Shown here piece by piece: positions 1 to 5,905 of a stretch of DNA of 6,893 nucleotides. The translations under genes and the position numbers were made by a program. Numbering within the stretch: the stretch's first letter is position 1; each line of letters begins with the position of its first letter. The notes beneath the pieces were generated by a model that worked only from the letters and a program-made list of their open reading frames with translations, ran no database searches and had not been told where the DNA came from. This stretch comes from Caldiserica bacterium UBA646 (GTDB taxonomy: Bacteria > Caldisericota > Caldisericia > Caldisericales > Caldisericaceae), in contig DBOM01000083.1 in assembly GCA_002299965.1 (NCBI GenBank), positions 1 through 6,893 on the forward strand, written 5' to 3'.

Positions 1-834
1 AGAGATGTAACAGGCACGGTTGATAGCATTCCACTCATAGCCGCAAGTATTATGAGTAAAAAGATAGCAGCTGGTTCCGATGCCGTACTTTTAGATGTAA
101 AAGTCGGAGATGGTGCTTTTGTAAAAAATTTGGAAGATGCAAAAAGACTTGCAAAAATTATGGTTGATATTGGCACTTTGGCGAAGCGAGAAACAGTTGC
201 TTATATTACTGATATGAATCAGCCACTTGGTGATGCAATTGGGAATTCTATTGAAGTTGAAGAAGCAATCGAAGTGCTAAAAGGCAATGGCGGAAAGCGG
301 CTTGTCAGGGTAATCGAAATGCTTGGCGGAGAGATGCTTAGACTTGGTGGAAAAGTGCAAAATGAAATCGAAGGTCAGCAGAAGATACAAGAAGCAATGC
401 ATAATGGCGCAGGTTTGAGAAAATTTAAGACAATAATTGAAGCCCAGGGAGGCAATGCGAATATTATTGAAGATTTTTCGCTTCTTCCTCAGGCACGGTT
501 TAAAATACCTGTTTTAGCCAGAGAAAGTGGGTATATATCTGCTGTTAAAGCAGAAGTTATTGGTAGACTTGCTGTTTCTCTCGGGGCGGGAAGGACAAAA
601 AAAGGCGAAAAGATTGATCTTGCTGTTGGAATTCTTTTTCCGAAAAAGGTTGGAGATTTTATACAAGAGGATGAAGAAATTGCGTTGATTCTTGCCAGTA
701 ATGTTGAAAAGGGAGATAAAGCGGCTAAAGATTTTTTGAACTGTGTTGAACTTAAAAAAGAGCAGGTAAAACCACTCCCACTTTTTTATTACCGTGTTTC
801 AAAAGAAGAAATTAAAAAACTCTCTGATGAGTAA
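1..834 (+). CDS. deoA: Pyrimidine-nucleoside (thymidine) phosphorylase, 5'-truncated by window edge
   Basis: Cytosolic salvage enzyme that reversibly splits thymidine, deoxyuridine or uridine with phosphate into the free base and (deoxy)ribose 1-phosphate. The frame is open from base 1, so 277 residues are visible. It starts within the family signature RDVTGTVDSIPLIAASIMSK and continues through LDVKVGDGAF. Aligned by eye to E. coli thymidine phosphorylase, the pyrimidine-contacting Arg171, Ser186 and Lys190 correspond to visible residues 1, 16 and 20. About 170 residues, including much of the helical domain and the phosphate-binding lysine region, therefore lie upstream of the window. The ATG at 52 is internal (MSKK within the signature) and is not the start. 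The C-terminal alpha/beta part is complete and ends normally. The stop overlaps the next start by 8 nt, suggesting co-transcription. The sequence does not decide between thymidine-specific DeoA and broader Pdp/PyNP. Family assignment is very secure; the symbol less so. Confidence 0.93.
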   Translation, partial: RDVTGTVDSIPLIAASIMSKKIAAGSDAVLLDVKVGDGAFVKNLEDAKRLAKIMVDIGTLAKRETVAYITDMNQPLGDAIGNSIEVEEAIEVLKGNGGKRLVRVIEMLGGEMLRLGGKVQNEIEGQQKIQEAMHNGAGLRKFKTIIEAQGGNANIIEDFSLLPQARFKIPVLARESGYISAVKAEVIGRLAVSLGAGRTKKGEKIDLAVGILFPKKVGDFIQEDEEIALILASNVEKGDKAAKDFLNCVELKKEQVKPLPLFYYRVSKEEIKKLSDE

Positions 835-3448
835 AACTACAGTCATCCTGACTCATTCAGGCTCTGATTTTGATGCAATAAGTTCGATGTATACAGCCGA
901 GAAATTATATCCCGGCTCTTTTCTTATACATCCAGGATCGCTTGATGTAAGCACGCAAAAATTGGCACATTTTTTTGGAGATATGTTAAGGTTGATAAAG
1001 GTTAAAGAACTTCCTGATAAAATAAAGGATAGTATAGAGCGAGTTATAGTAGTTGATACAAAGATTTTTAACCGTATTGGCGACGGCAAAGAATTTGTCA
1101 GAAAAAAAGGAGTAGAGGTTATTATTTTTGATCATCATCCTCATTCCGTACGCGATATAAAAAAAGCAAAAACTATTTCTAAAAACTATGGGGCTAATAC
1201 CACTCTTCTTGTAGAGCTTCTTGAAAAGAAAAGAATTCCACTTACTACATTTGAGGCAACATTTATTGCGCTCGGCATTTATGAAGATACCGGTTCATTT
1301 ATGTTTCCTTCAACTTCTGCTGCTGATTTTGCTGCTATGAAATATCTTGCTTCTTTTGGGGTAAATATGAAAGTGGTAAACCATTTTCTTTCCCCGGCTC
1401 TTGGCGAGGATCAGATTAATTTATACAAAGAATTACTCGACAATATTGAAGAGTGCAATATTAAGGGGGCAAGGATTGCTATTGCATCCGGGAAAATGTC
1501 GGCTTATACACCTGGCATATCGCTTATAGCACATCGAATGAGAGAAATAGTAGATTCTGATTTTTTGTTTGTTTTAGTGTCTTCAACGGATGGCATATTT
1601 ATCGTTGGAAGGAGTAGCAGTCCGCAGTATGATTTAAAAAAAGTATTGCTTCCTCTTGGAGGAGGTGGCCATCCGACTGCAGCATCTGTGTTTGTTAAGA
1701 ATGGAGATACTCTGGAAATAAAAAAGCAAATATTAGAAAACATTGAGAAAATATACTTTCCTGTATTAAAGGCAGAGCACATTATGAGCTTTCCGGTGAA
1801 AACTGTCTCGGCAAAAATTGGCATAAAGGAAGCTTTGAAAATAATGGTGCGGTTTGGGTTTTCAGGACTTCCTGTTGAGGAGAATAACAAGATTATAGGA
1901 ATTATATCAAAACGGGACATTGAAAAAATTATGCTTATTGAAAATCGAGATCGTCCTGTAAAACAGTATCTTTTATCTAATCTAGTGGAAGTTTCTCCAG
2001 ACACGGGCCTTAGAGAGATAGAAGAGGCGATGGTTTTAACAAATGTGGGACGCGTTCTTGTTACAAAAAAAGGAAAAATTATTGGGATTATTTCAAGGAG
2101 CGATCTTTTAAAAGCATTTTACACGAAAGAATACATAAACGAATCTTCATTTATCGCAAATGCAGCATTTCTTCCCAAAAAAGAGGAAATTACTTCATTA
2201 TTAAAAAAGAAATTTCCACCAGATATTTTTAACTTGTTGCAAAAAATGGGGGCTATTGCCCTTGAGTCGAACCAGAAAATTTATCTCGTGGGGGGAGCGG
2301 TTAGAGATATTTTATTGAATAAGAAAAGCCTTGATCTGGATTTTGTTGTAAGTAAAGATGCTATACTGTTTGGAAAGCGGTTGCAGGAAGAAATTGGCGG
2401 AGATGTTTTATTGTACCCGGAATTTCAGACATCTACTTGCACATATAAGGATTATACTTTTGATTTTGTGACTGCACGGCGGGAATATTATAAGTCTCAT
2501 TCCCTTCTCCCTGTCATAGAGCGTGCGTCGATAAGGGAAGATTTGGGAAGAAGGGATTTTACAATCAATACACTGGCCATAGATCTTTTGCCAGACCAGT
2601 TTGGTAATTTGCATGATTTCTTTGGTGGCTTTTCGGATTTAAGGAAAAGGGAGATAAGGGTGCTTCATTCATTGTCTTTTTTGGAGGATCCATCAAGGAT
2701 TCTTCGAGCCATAAAATACGAAATCAAATTTAATTTTCATCTGTCTGATGATACAGAACAGCTGTTGGTAAAGACAGTAGGTCTTAATGTACTTCGATTT
2801 AAGAAATCAAGAAGAATTCTCGACGAATTGTTTGAACTTTTTTCTTCCTCCGATGCACCGCTTGCTATATTAAAAATGGAAAAAAGAGGGATACTTAAGG
2901 ATCTTTTTAGAATTAAAAGACTTAGTGCTCGTAGAAAAGAAGCAATACTTCAGGCAAAAAAATGGGTTAAATATTTTCATGCTGATCAAGCAAAGGTTTA
3001 CTTTTTCTTGCTTGTTTTTGGAAAGAGTGATGTTGAAAAAAGGGATATCCTCCAATACTTTTCTTTTTCTAAACGACTGGGCGAAAAAGTGATTGCAGCA
3101 GAAAATGCATTTCGCAAATTACACAGTACAGCGAAGACGATTAACAAGATAGACATGTTTTTCATTTTACGAAATATTGATAAAGCTTTTATTGTTTCGT
3201 ATTTATCCTGGGCTTCTTCTGACGAGCGCGCTCTGCTAATTAATTATCTTGAAACTTTGTCAAATATTAAGATTGGCGTAAAAGGGCGAGATCTATTAAA
3301 ATTGGGGTTAAAACCAGGACCACAATACAAAGAAATTTTTGACGAGCTTTTACGATTAAGAATAACGGGAATGGTTCATTCTAAAAAAGAAGAAATCCAA
3401 TATATTTTGAGTAATAAAGAGAGATTTGAGTTGAAGCAGCGAAGATGA
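827..3448 (+). CDS. DHH-CBS-CBS-tRNA nucleotidyltransferase fusion (CCA- or A-adding enzyme, long form)
   Basis: An 873-residue, probably cytosolic protein with three modules. Residues 1-310 are a DHH/DHHA1 phosphoesterase: HSGSDFDA (10-17), VVDT (75-78), DHH (102-104), GIYEDTGSF (150-158) and the DHHA1 signature GGGGHPTAA (278-286). Residues about 319-432 are two CBS domains, which in other proteins bind adenine nucleotides. From about 470 comes a class II nucleotidyltransferase: LVGGAVRD (487-494), metal-binding D503 and D505 in DLD, RRDFTIN (575-581), EDPSRILRA (620-628) and a C-terminal GRDLLKLGLKPGP (820-832). Long enzymes of this architecture complete or repair the CCA end of tRNA; in Aquifex such a protein adds only the terminal A, with a separate CC-adding enzyme. 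Sequence alone does not show which applies here. The ATG at 827 is chosen because it overlaps the upstream stop (ATGAGTAA) and leads directly into the DHH fold. An in-frame GTG at 794 would add 11 residues inside the upstream gene and has no ribosome site. The 827 start itself has only a weak AGAAG-like sequence, so coupling is likely. Confidence 0.93.
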   Translation: MSKTTVILTHSGSDFDAISSMYTAEKLYPGSFLIHPGSLDVSTQKLAHFFGDMLRLIKVKELPDKIKDSIERVIVVDTKIFNRIGDGKEFVRKKGVEVIIFDHHPHSVRDIKKAKTISKNYGANTTLLVELLEKKRIPLTTFEATFIALGIYEDTGSFMFPSTSAADFAAMKYLASFGVNMKVVNHFLSPALGEDQINLYKELLDNIEECNIKGARIAIASGKMSAYTPGISLIAHRMREIVDSDFLFVLVSSTDGIFIVGRSSSPQYDLKKVLLPLGGGGHPTAASVFVKNGDTLEIKKQILENIEKIYFPVLKAEHIMSFPVKTVSAKIGIKEALKIMVRFGFSGLPVEENNKIIGIISKRDIEKIMLIENRDRPVKQYLLSNLVEVSPDTGLREIEEAMVLTNVGRVLVTKKGKIIGIISRSDLLKAFYTKEYINESSFIANAAFLPKKEEITSLLKKKFPPDIFNLLQKMGAIALESNQKIYLVGGAVRDILLNKKSLDLDFVVSKDAILFGKRLQEEIGGDVLLYPEFQTSTCTYKDYTFDFVTARREYYKSHSLLPVIERASIREDLGRRDFTINTLAIDLLPDQFGNLHDFFGGFSDLRKREIRVLHSLSFLEDPSRILRAIKYEIKFNFHLSDDTEQLLVKTVGLNVLRFKKSRRILDELFELFSSSDAPLAILKMEKRGILKDLFRIKRLSARRKEAILQAKKWVKYFHADQAKVYFFLLVFGKSDVEKRDILQYFSFSKRLGEKVIAAENAFRKLHSTAKTINKIDMFFILRNIDKAFIVSYLSWASSDERALLINYLETLSNIKIGVKGRDLLKLGLKPGPQYKEIFDELLRLRITGMVHSKKEEIQYILSNKERFELKQRR

Positions 3449-3520
3449 TGTTTAGTTGTGAATAGGCAAAGAAAAAAAAAGGAACAAAATTCGCTTTAGT
3501 AGTAGATATTACAAAAGATC

Positions 3521-3547
3521 TTGACAGAAAATTTAAGTAAATATTAT
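3521..3547 (+). promoter_or_regulatory. Possible second (upstream) promoter of the thiol-redox operon
   Basis: A second perfect TTGACA lies at 3521-3526, exactly 30 bp upstream of the TTGACA of the main promoter. A TATTAT at 3542-3547 (5 of 6 matches) follows after a short 15-bp spacer; TATTAC at 3545-3550 would give 18 bp with 4 of 6 matches. The -35 match is strong but the spacing or -10 is poor, so this is either a weak tandem promoter or a chance match in AT-rich DNA. The rest of the 157-bp gap after the tRNA nucleotidyltransferase gene shows an A-run near 3472 but no hairpin that would make a clear terminator for that gene. Confidence 0.3.
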
Positions 3548-3550
3548 TAC

Positions 3551-3578
3551 TTGACAACTCTGCTTTTTTTGTTATAAT
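3551..3578 (+). promoter_or_regulatory. Consensus sigma-70-type promoter for the TlpA-thioredoxin operon
   Basis: Perfect -35 TTGACA (3551-3556) and perfect -10 TATAAT (3573-3578) are separated by 16 bp. The start of transcription is expected near 3585, giving a leader of about 20 nt that carries the ribosome site at 3595-3600. Full agreement in both hexamers suggests strong constitutive expression by the main vegetative sigma factor. The spacer is one base shorter than the optimal 17. Confidence 0.85.
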
Positions 3579-3594
3579 CGTCCCATAATTTAGT

Positions 3595-3600
3595 GAGGAG
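3595..3600 (+). promoter_or_regulatory. Ribosome binding site of the TlpA-like gene
   Basis: GAGGAG lies 5 nt before the ATG at 3606. It fixes that start and argues against the overlapping frame that opens with a GTG at 3593. Confidence 0.8.
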
Positions 3601-3605
3601 ACATT

Positions 3606-4136
3606 ATGAGAAGAAGAATTTTATTTGCAGTTATTGTACTTTTGTTTATTATTCCTATCTTTGCCGGTTGTACTGGGAGCAAGGGTGTTCAAGAAGGTGT
3701 TACTCAAGGGAGAGAGGTAGCTCCGGATTTTTCTTGGCAGACCTTAGAGGGAGAAATTGTGCATCTTTCGAACCTTAAAGGAAAAGTCGTTTTACTTGAT
3801 TTTTGGGCAATCCGGTGTGTCCCCTGTCGCTCAACAATTCCTCATGTTGAGGCAATACATAATAAGTATAAGGATAGGGGTGTTGTTGTAATTGGAATTA
3901 ATATGGATGCAGCATCTAGGAGAAAAGCAGTGGCGGAATTCATAAAAGAAAATGGGATGACGTATTTTGTTATCAGTGATGCTAACGGCAATGTTGCGTC
4001 GCTATATGGCGTGACGAGTATTCCGAGATTTTTTCTTGTAGATAAGGACGGAAATATTGCTTCTATGAAAATTGGTAATATTCCAGATTTGGAAGAACTT
4101 ATCACAAGTGAAATTGATAAACTTTTAGAAGAATAG
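3606..4136 (+). CDS. TlpA/ResA-like thiol-disulfide oxidoreductase lipoprotein
   Basis: A 176-residue thioredoxin-fold protein probably anchored on the outer face of the cytoplasmic membrane. Such proteins reduce or exchange disulfides, for example in cytochrome c maturation or envelope redox control; the substrate here is unknown. The N-terminus is a lipoprotein-type signal: MRRR, a hydrophobic stretch (5-20), then FAGC with Cys22 as the likely lipidated residue. Phe at -3 is tolerated but not the preferred Leu. The AhpC/TSA-Redoxin-type domain runs from about 38 to 172, with APDFSWQTLEGE, LLDFWAIRCVPC (redox pair Cys71 and Cys74) and the cis-proline region SIPRFFLVD (Pro140). The residues before the active site read A-I-R-C, where the family usually has A-T-W-C, so the conserved Trp next to the first cysteine is replaced by Arg. 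It is the first gene of a two-gene operon with thioredoxin, 12 nt upstream. No cytochrome biogenesis or DsbD/CcdA partner is visible nearby. Confidence 0.9.
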   Translation: MRRRILFAVIVLLFIIPIFAGCTGSKGVQEGVTQGREVAPDFSWQTLEGEIVHLSNLKGKVVLLDFWAIRCVPCRSTIPHVEAIHNKYKDRGVVVIGINMDAASRRKAVAEFIKENGMTYFVISDANGNVASLYGVTSIPRFFLVDKDGNIASMKIGNIPDLEELITSEIDKLLEE

Positions 4137-4140
4137 GAGG
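4135..4140 (+). promoter_or_regulatory. Ribosome binding site of thioredoxin, overlapping the upstream stop
   Basis: A perfect AGGAGG shares its first two bases with the TAG stop of the TlpA-like gene and lies 8 nt before the ATG at 4149. It supports that start and strong or coupled translation of the second gene. Confidence 0.85.
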
Positions 4141-4148
4141 ATATTTGT

Positions 4149-4469
4149 ATGGAAGTTAATGAAATTAATTTCAAACAGGAAGTACTTGATTCCAAAATAC
4201 CGGTTCTTGTAGATTTTTGGGCAGATTGGTGTGCACCCTGCAAAATGATTGAGCCGGTAATAATGGAACTTGCAAAAGAAAATGAAGGAAGGCTTAAAAT
4301 TGTTAGGATCAATGTTGATGAAAATCAAAATCTTGCTGTGCAATACGGGATTATGAGCATTCCTACACTTGCCATTTTTGTTGATGGAGCGATTGTTGAT
4401 AAAATAATTGGAGCTGTGCCAAAAAGAACCATTCTAACAAAAATAGAGAAATATATTTCTAGTAATTAG
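4149..4469 (+). CDS. trxA: Thioredoxin
   Basis: A 106-residue single-domain thioredoxin of typical length with no signal peptide, hence cytosolic. It reduces protein disulfides with electrons from thioredoxin reductase; no reductase gene lies in the window. The active site reads WADWCAPCK, with redox cysteines Cys28 and Cys31. The buried Asp22 corresponds to E. coli Asp26, and Pro72 in SIPT is the conserved cis-proline. The dipeptide between the cysteines is Ala-Pro instead of the classical Gly-Pro, a known variant that can alter redox potential slightly. It follows the TlpA-like lipoprotein gene with a 12-nt gap and a perfect AGGAGG, so the two are surely co-expressed. A plausible but unproven reading is that both belong to one thiol-reduction route, with electrons passed across the membrane by an unlinked carrier. 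A terminator hairpin follows shortly after the stop. Confidence 0.97.
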   Translation: MEVNEINFKQEVLDSKIPVLVDFWADWCAPCKMIEPVIMELAKENEGRLKIVRINVDENQNLAVQYGIMSIPTLAIFVDGAIVDKIIGAVPKRTILTKIEKYISSN

Positions 4470-4482
4470 TTAGATTAAGGCT

Positions 4483-4516
4483 AAGGCTGCTATACTTGTA
4501 GCAGTCTTTTATTTTT
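4483..4516 (+). terminator. Intrinsic terminator of the TlpA-thioredoxin operon
   Basis: A 10-bp stem pairs AAGGCTGCTA (4483-4492) with TAGCAGTCTT (4499-4508), including one G-U pair, around the loop TACTTG. It is followed by a T-rich run to 4516. On the + strand this is a good intrinsic terminator 13 nt past the trxA stop. Read on the opposite strand the same hairpin is followed by AGCCTTAATC, not a clear U-run, so it would be a weaker stop for the converging rpe transcript. Its T-run overlaps the last codons of rpe. Confidence 0.8.
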
Positions 4517-5165
4517 CCCTGAGTTTCTCAATTTCAGATTTTACTAATTCAAAAGGGTTTTTAAAAAAATAATTACCCATTACAAGTATGTCTGCCCCTG
4601 CCTTTATCACTGCTTCTGCTGTTTTGTCATTTATTCCGCCATCTACTGAGATTTGAAAGTTTAATCTTTTTGATTCTTTTATTCTCTGAGCCTTTTCTAT
4701 TTTTTTTAGTGAGGAATTTATAAATTTTTGACCCGAAAACCCAGGCTCAACACTCATTATAAGAAGCACATCTATTTGTGGGAGCAAGTATTCTATTTCA
4801 TCGAGGTTTGTCGATGGCTTAATGGCTATTCCTGGTTTTATGCCAAGTTCTTTTATTTTATTAATTAATGGTATAGGGTCGCGGGTTTGCTCGATATGGA
4901 ATGTGATATAATTTGCACCAGCGTCTTTGAACTGGGAGAAAAAATTTTCAGGATTATCAATCATAAGGTGGGCATCAAATGGGAGGTTAGTAGTTTTGCG
5001 CAAGTTTTTTACGATGCATGGGCCGATTGAAATATTTGGCACAAAGTGTCCATCCATAATATCTAAATGCACTTGGCTGTTTGGTATTTTATGAATTTTT
5101 TCTATCTCTTTTGTAAGGCATGCGAAATCAGCTGCCAAAATCGAAGGTGCGACGGTGAATTTCAT
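4509..5165 (-). CDS. rpe: Ribulose-phosphate 3-epimerase
   Basis: A 218-residue cytosolic TIM-barrel enzyme that interconverts D-ribulose 5-phosphate and D-xylulose 5-phosphate in the pentose phosphate pathway. The length is normal for the family. Visible motifs in order are APSILAADF (6-14), HLDIMDGHFVPNISIGP (33-49), DAHLMI (64-69), the EPGFSGQKF phosphate loop (140-148), VDGGIN (174-179) and a final glycine motif near 197. Metal ligands by family analogy are His33, Asp35, His66 and Asp175, with the two aspartates as acid/base pair; all are present. The last phosphate-binding motif reads MGNYFF, where most homologues have AGSAIF or similar, a mild variation. The start codon overlaps the stop of the PASTA gene as ATGA. 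Only a distant AAGG precedes it, so translation is probably coupled to that gene. The allulose- or allose-phosphate epimerase relatives are a less likely alternative. Confidence 0.96.
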   Translation of the reverse strand: MKFTVAPSILAADFACLTKEIEKIHKIPNSQVHLDIMDGHFVPNISIGPCIVKNLRKTTNLPFDAHLMIDNPENFFSQFKDAGANYITFHIEQTRDPIPLINKIKELGIKPGIAIKPSTNLDEIEYLLPQIDVLLIMSVEPGFSGQKFINSSLKKIEKAQRIKESKRLNFQISVDGGINDKTAEAVIKAGADILVMGNYFFKNPFELVKSEIEKLREK

Positions 5166-5842
5166 TTTGATATTTTTAGCCTTATTTCTGCGCCATGGCT
5201 AACCTTTAATCCTGGCATAGGATATTGGTAAAGAACCATTCCTTTTGTTCCTTTTGCAATATCTGTTTCTTCAATTATTTCAATCTGAAAACCTGCATTA
5301 AGAAGGAGTTTTGTTGCGTCTTCAACATCCATTCCGATAACATTGGGGACTATGACAAACGTGCCAATGCTTGCAACTATTTTTATGCGGCCATATGGCG
5401 GTAATATGCTCCCTGCAGCTGGGTGTTGCGAAAGTATTGTCCCTACGGGGGAATTATCTTCTTTGTCTGTAATCTCACCAATTGTTAGGCCTATACTTTT
5501 TAGTATAGATATTGCTTCCTCAAGGTTTTTCCCTGTAAGATCGGGCACTGTGATGTTTAGTGAACCATTACTTATCACTGCTTTTACTATTGTTCCTTCC
5601 TTTACTTCCTCACCATTTTCTGGTGTTTGAGAAATAATATGGTCAAGTGGTATTGTGTCATTGAATTCTGAATCAGTTATTTCTAATATTAATCCGCGAT
5701 TTGTCAGTTCTTTTTCAGCATCATCCAATTTAAAACCAATGATGTTGGGGACTTTAACTATTTTGATCTCTGCATTGGTGCTACAACCAAAATTTATCAC
5801 GATAAGTAATCCTATTAATATTCCTGTGAGTATCTTTTTCAT
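5162..5842 (-). CDS. PASTA-domain protein, membrane-anchored (probable lipoprotein), three repeats
   Basis: A 226-residue protein made of an N-terminal membrane signal and three tandem PASTA domains, with no kinase or transpeptidase domain. The signal is MKK followed by a hydrophobic stretch (about 4-18) and Cys20. The cysteine context, I-N-F-G-C, is a poor lipobox because Asn occupies -3, so it may be either a lipoprotein or a protein held by an uncleaved helix. PASTA units run about 30-93 (opening KVPNIIG), 96-160 (TVPDLTG) and 162-226 (IVPNVIG). Each has the expected beta-alpha-beta-beta pattern and late motifs such as SQTPENGEEV, SQHPAAG and YQYPMPG. PASTA domains elsewhere bind muropeptides or peptidoglycan precursors and sense cell-wall state, as in PknB-type kinases, so an envelope role is likely but the partner is unknown. 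The gene overlaps rpe by 4 nt. No ribosome site precedes the ATG; see the divergent promoter. Confidence 0.9.
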   Translation of the reverse strand: MKKILTGILIGLLIVINFGCSTNAEIKIVKVPNIIGFKLDDAEKELTNRGLILEITDSEFNDTIPLDHIISQTPENGEEVKEGTIVKAVISNGSLNITVPDLTGKNLEEAISILKSIGLTIGEITDKEDNSPVGTILSQHPAAGSILPPYGRIKIVASIGTFVIVPNVIGMDVEDATKLLLNAGFQIEIIEETDIAKGTKGMVLYQYPMPGLKVSHGAEIRLKISK

Positions 5843-5848
5843 GTGTAT

Positions 5849-5877
5849 ATTCTATTATTTTTTTAAAAGATTTGCAA
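5849..5877 (-). promoter_or_regulatory. Putative promoter of the PASTA-rpe operon (possibly leaderless)
   Basis: On the minus strand, TTGCAA (5877-5872; 4 of 6 matches to TTGACA) is followed after 17 bp by TAGAAT (5854-5849; 5 of 6 matches to TATAAT). Only six bases separate the -10 from the ATG, so transcription would begin at or beside the start codon. No Shine-Dalgarno sequence precedes the ATG. Inferred from motif matches in very AT-rich DNA. Confidence 0.5.
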
Positions 5878-5899
5878 CATCTGTATAAAAATATATACT
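5872..5899 (+). promoter_or_regulatory. Putative promoter of the coaD operon (possibly leaderless)
   Basis: TTGCAA (5872-5877), 16 bp, then TATACT (5894-5899; 5 of 6 matches). Six bases then lead to the coaD ATG, which places the expected transcription start on the start codon. The same TTGCAA, being its own reverse complement, can serve the divergent PASTA promoter. An alternative -10, TATAAA at 5884-5889, would give a leader of about 10 nt but lacks a good -35. Confidence 0.5.
5883..5898. repeat. Short inverted repeat in the coaD -10 region
   Basis: GTATA (5883-5887) and TATAC (5894-5898) form an inverted repeat around a 6-nt A/T spacer, overlapping both candidate -10 elements of coaD. It could be an operator half-site pair, but five-base A/T arms are easily produced by chance here. 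Confidence 0.2.
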
Positions 5900-5905
5900 A
5901 AAAAT

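Noticed and set aside
794..826. Upstream GTG start adding 11 residues to the nucleotidyltransferase fusion
   Set aside because: No ribosome site, and the added residues are basic and unrelated to the DHH fold start; ATG at 827 gives the usual stop/start overlap.
1504..2004. Minus-strand open frame of 166 codons inside the tRNA nucleotidyltransferase gene
   Set aside because: It lies opposite well-conserved DHHA1 and CBS sequence, its translation is rich in Ser/Ile/Phe without any recognisable motif, and no ribosome site precedes it. It is a shadow of the real gene.
3449..3520. Possible terminator or small RNA after the nucleotidyltransferase gene (A-run near 3472)
   Set aside because: I found no stable inverted repeat followed by a T-run, and no conserved RNA pattern that I recognise.
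3842..4343. Two overlapping minus-strand open frames opposite the TlpA-like and thioredoxin genes
   Set aside because: Both are antisense to two clear thioredoxin-fold genes and their translations show no domain or signal; reading through in reverse is a consequence of codon bias.
4478..4489. Direct repeat AAGGCT-AAGGCT next to the terminator
   Set aside because: Only two copies of six bases, one of them part of the hairpin arm; no sign of a larger repeat array or insertion.
5343..5888. Plus-strand open frames opposite the PASTA gene
   Set aside because: The minus-strand reading gives three clean PASTA domains and a signal sequence; the plus-strand translations are low in charge and show no motif.
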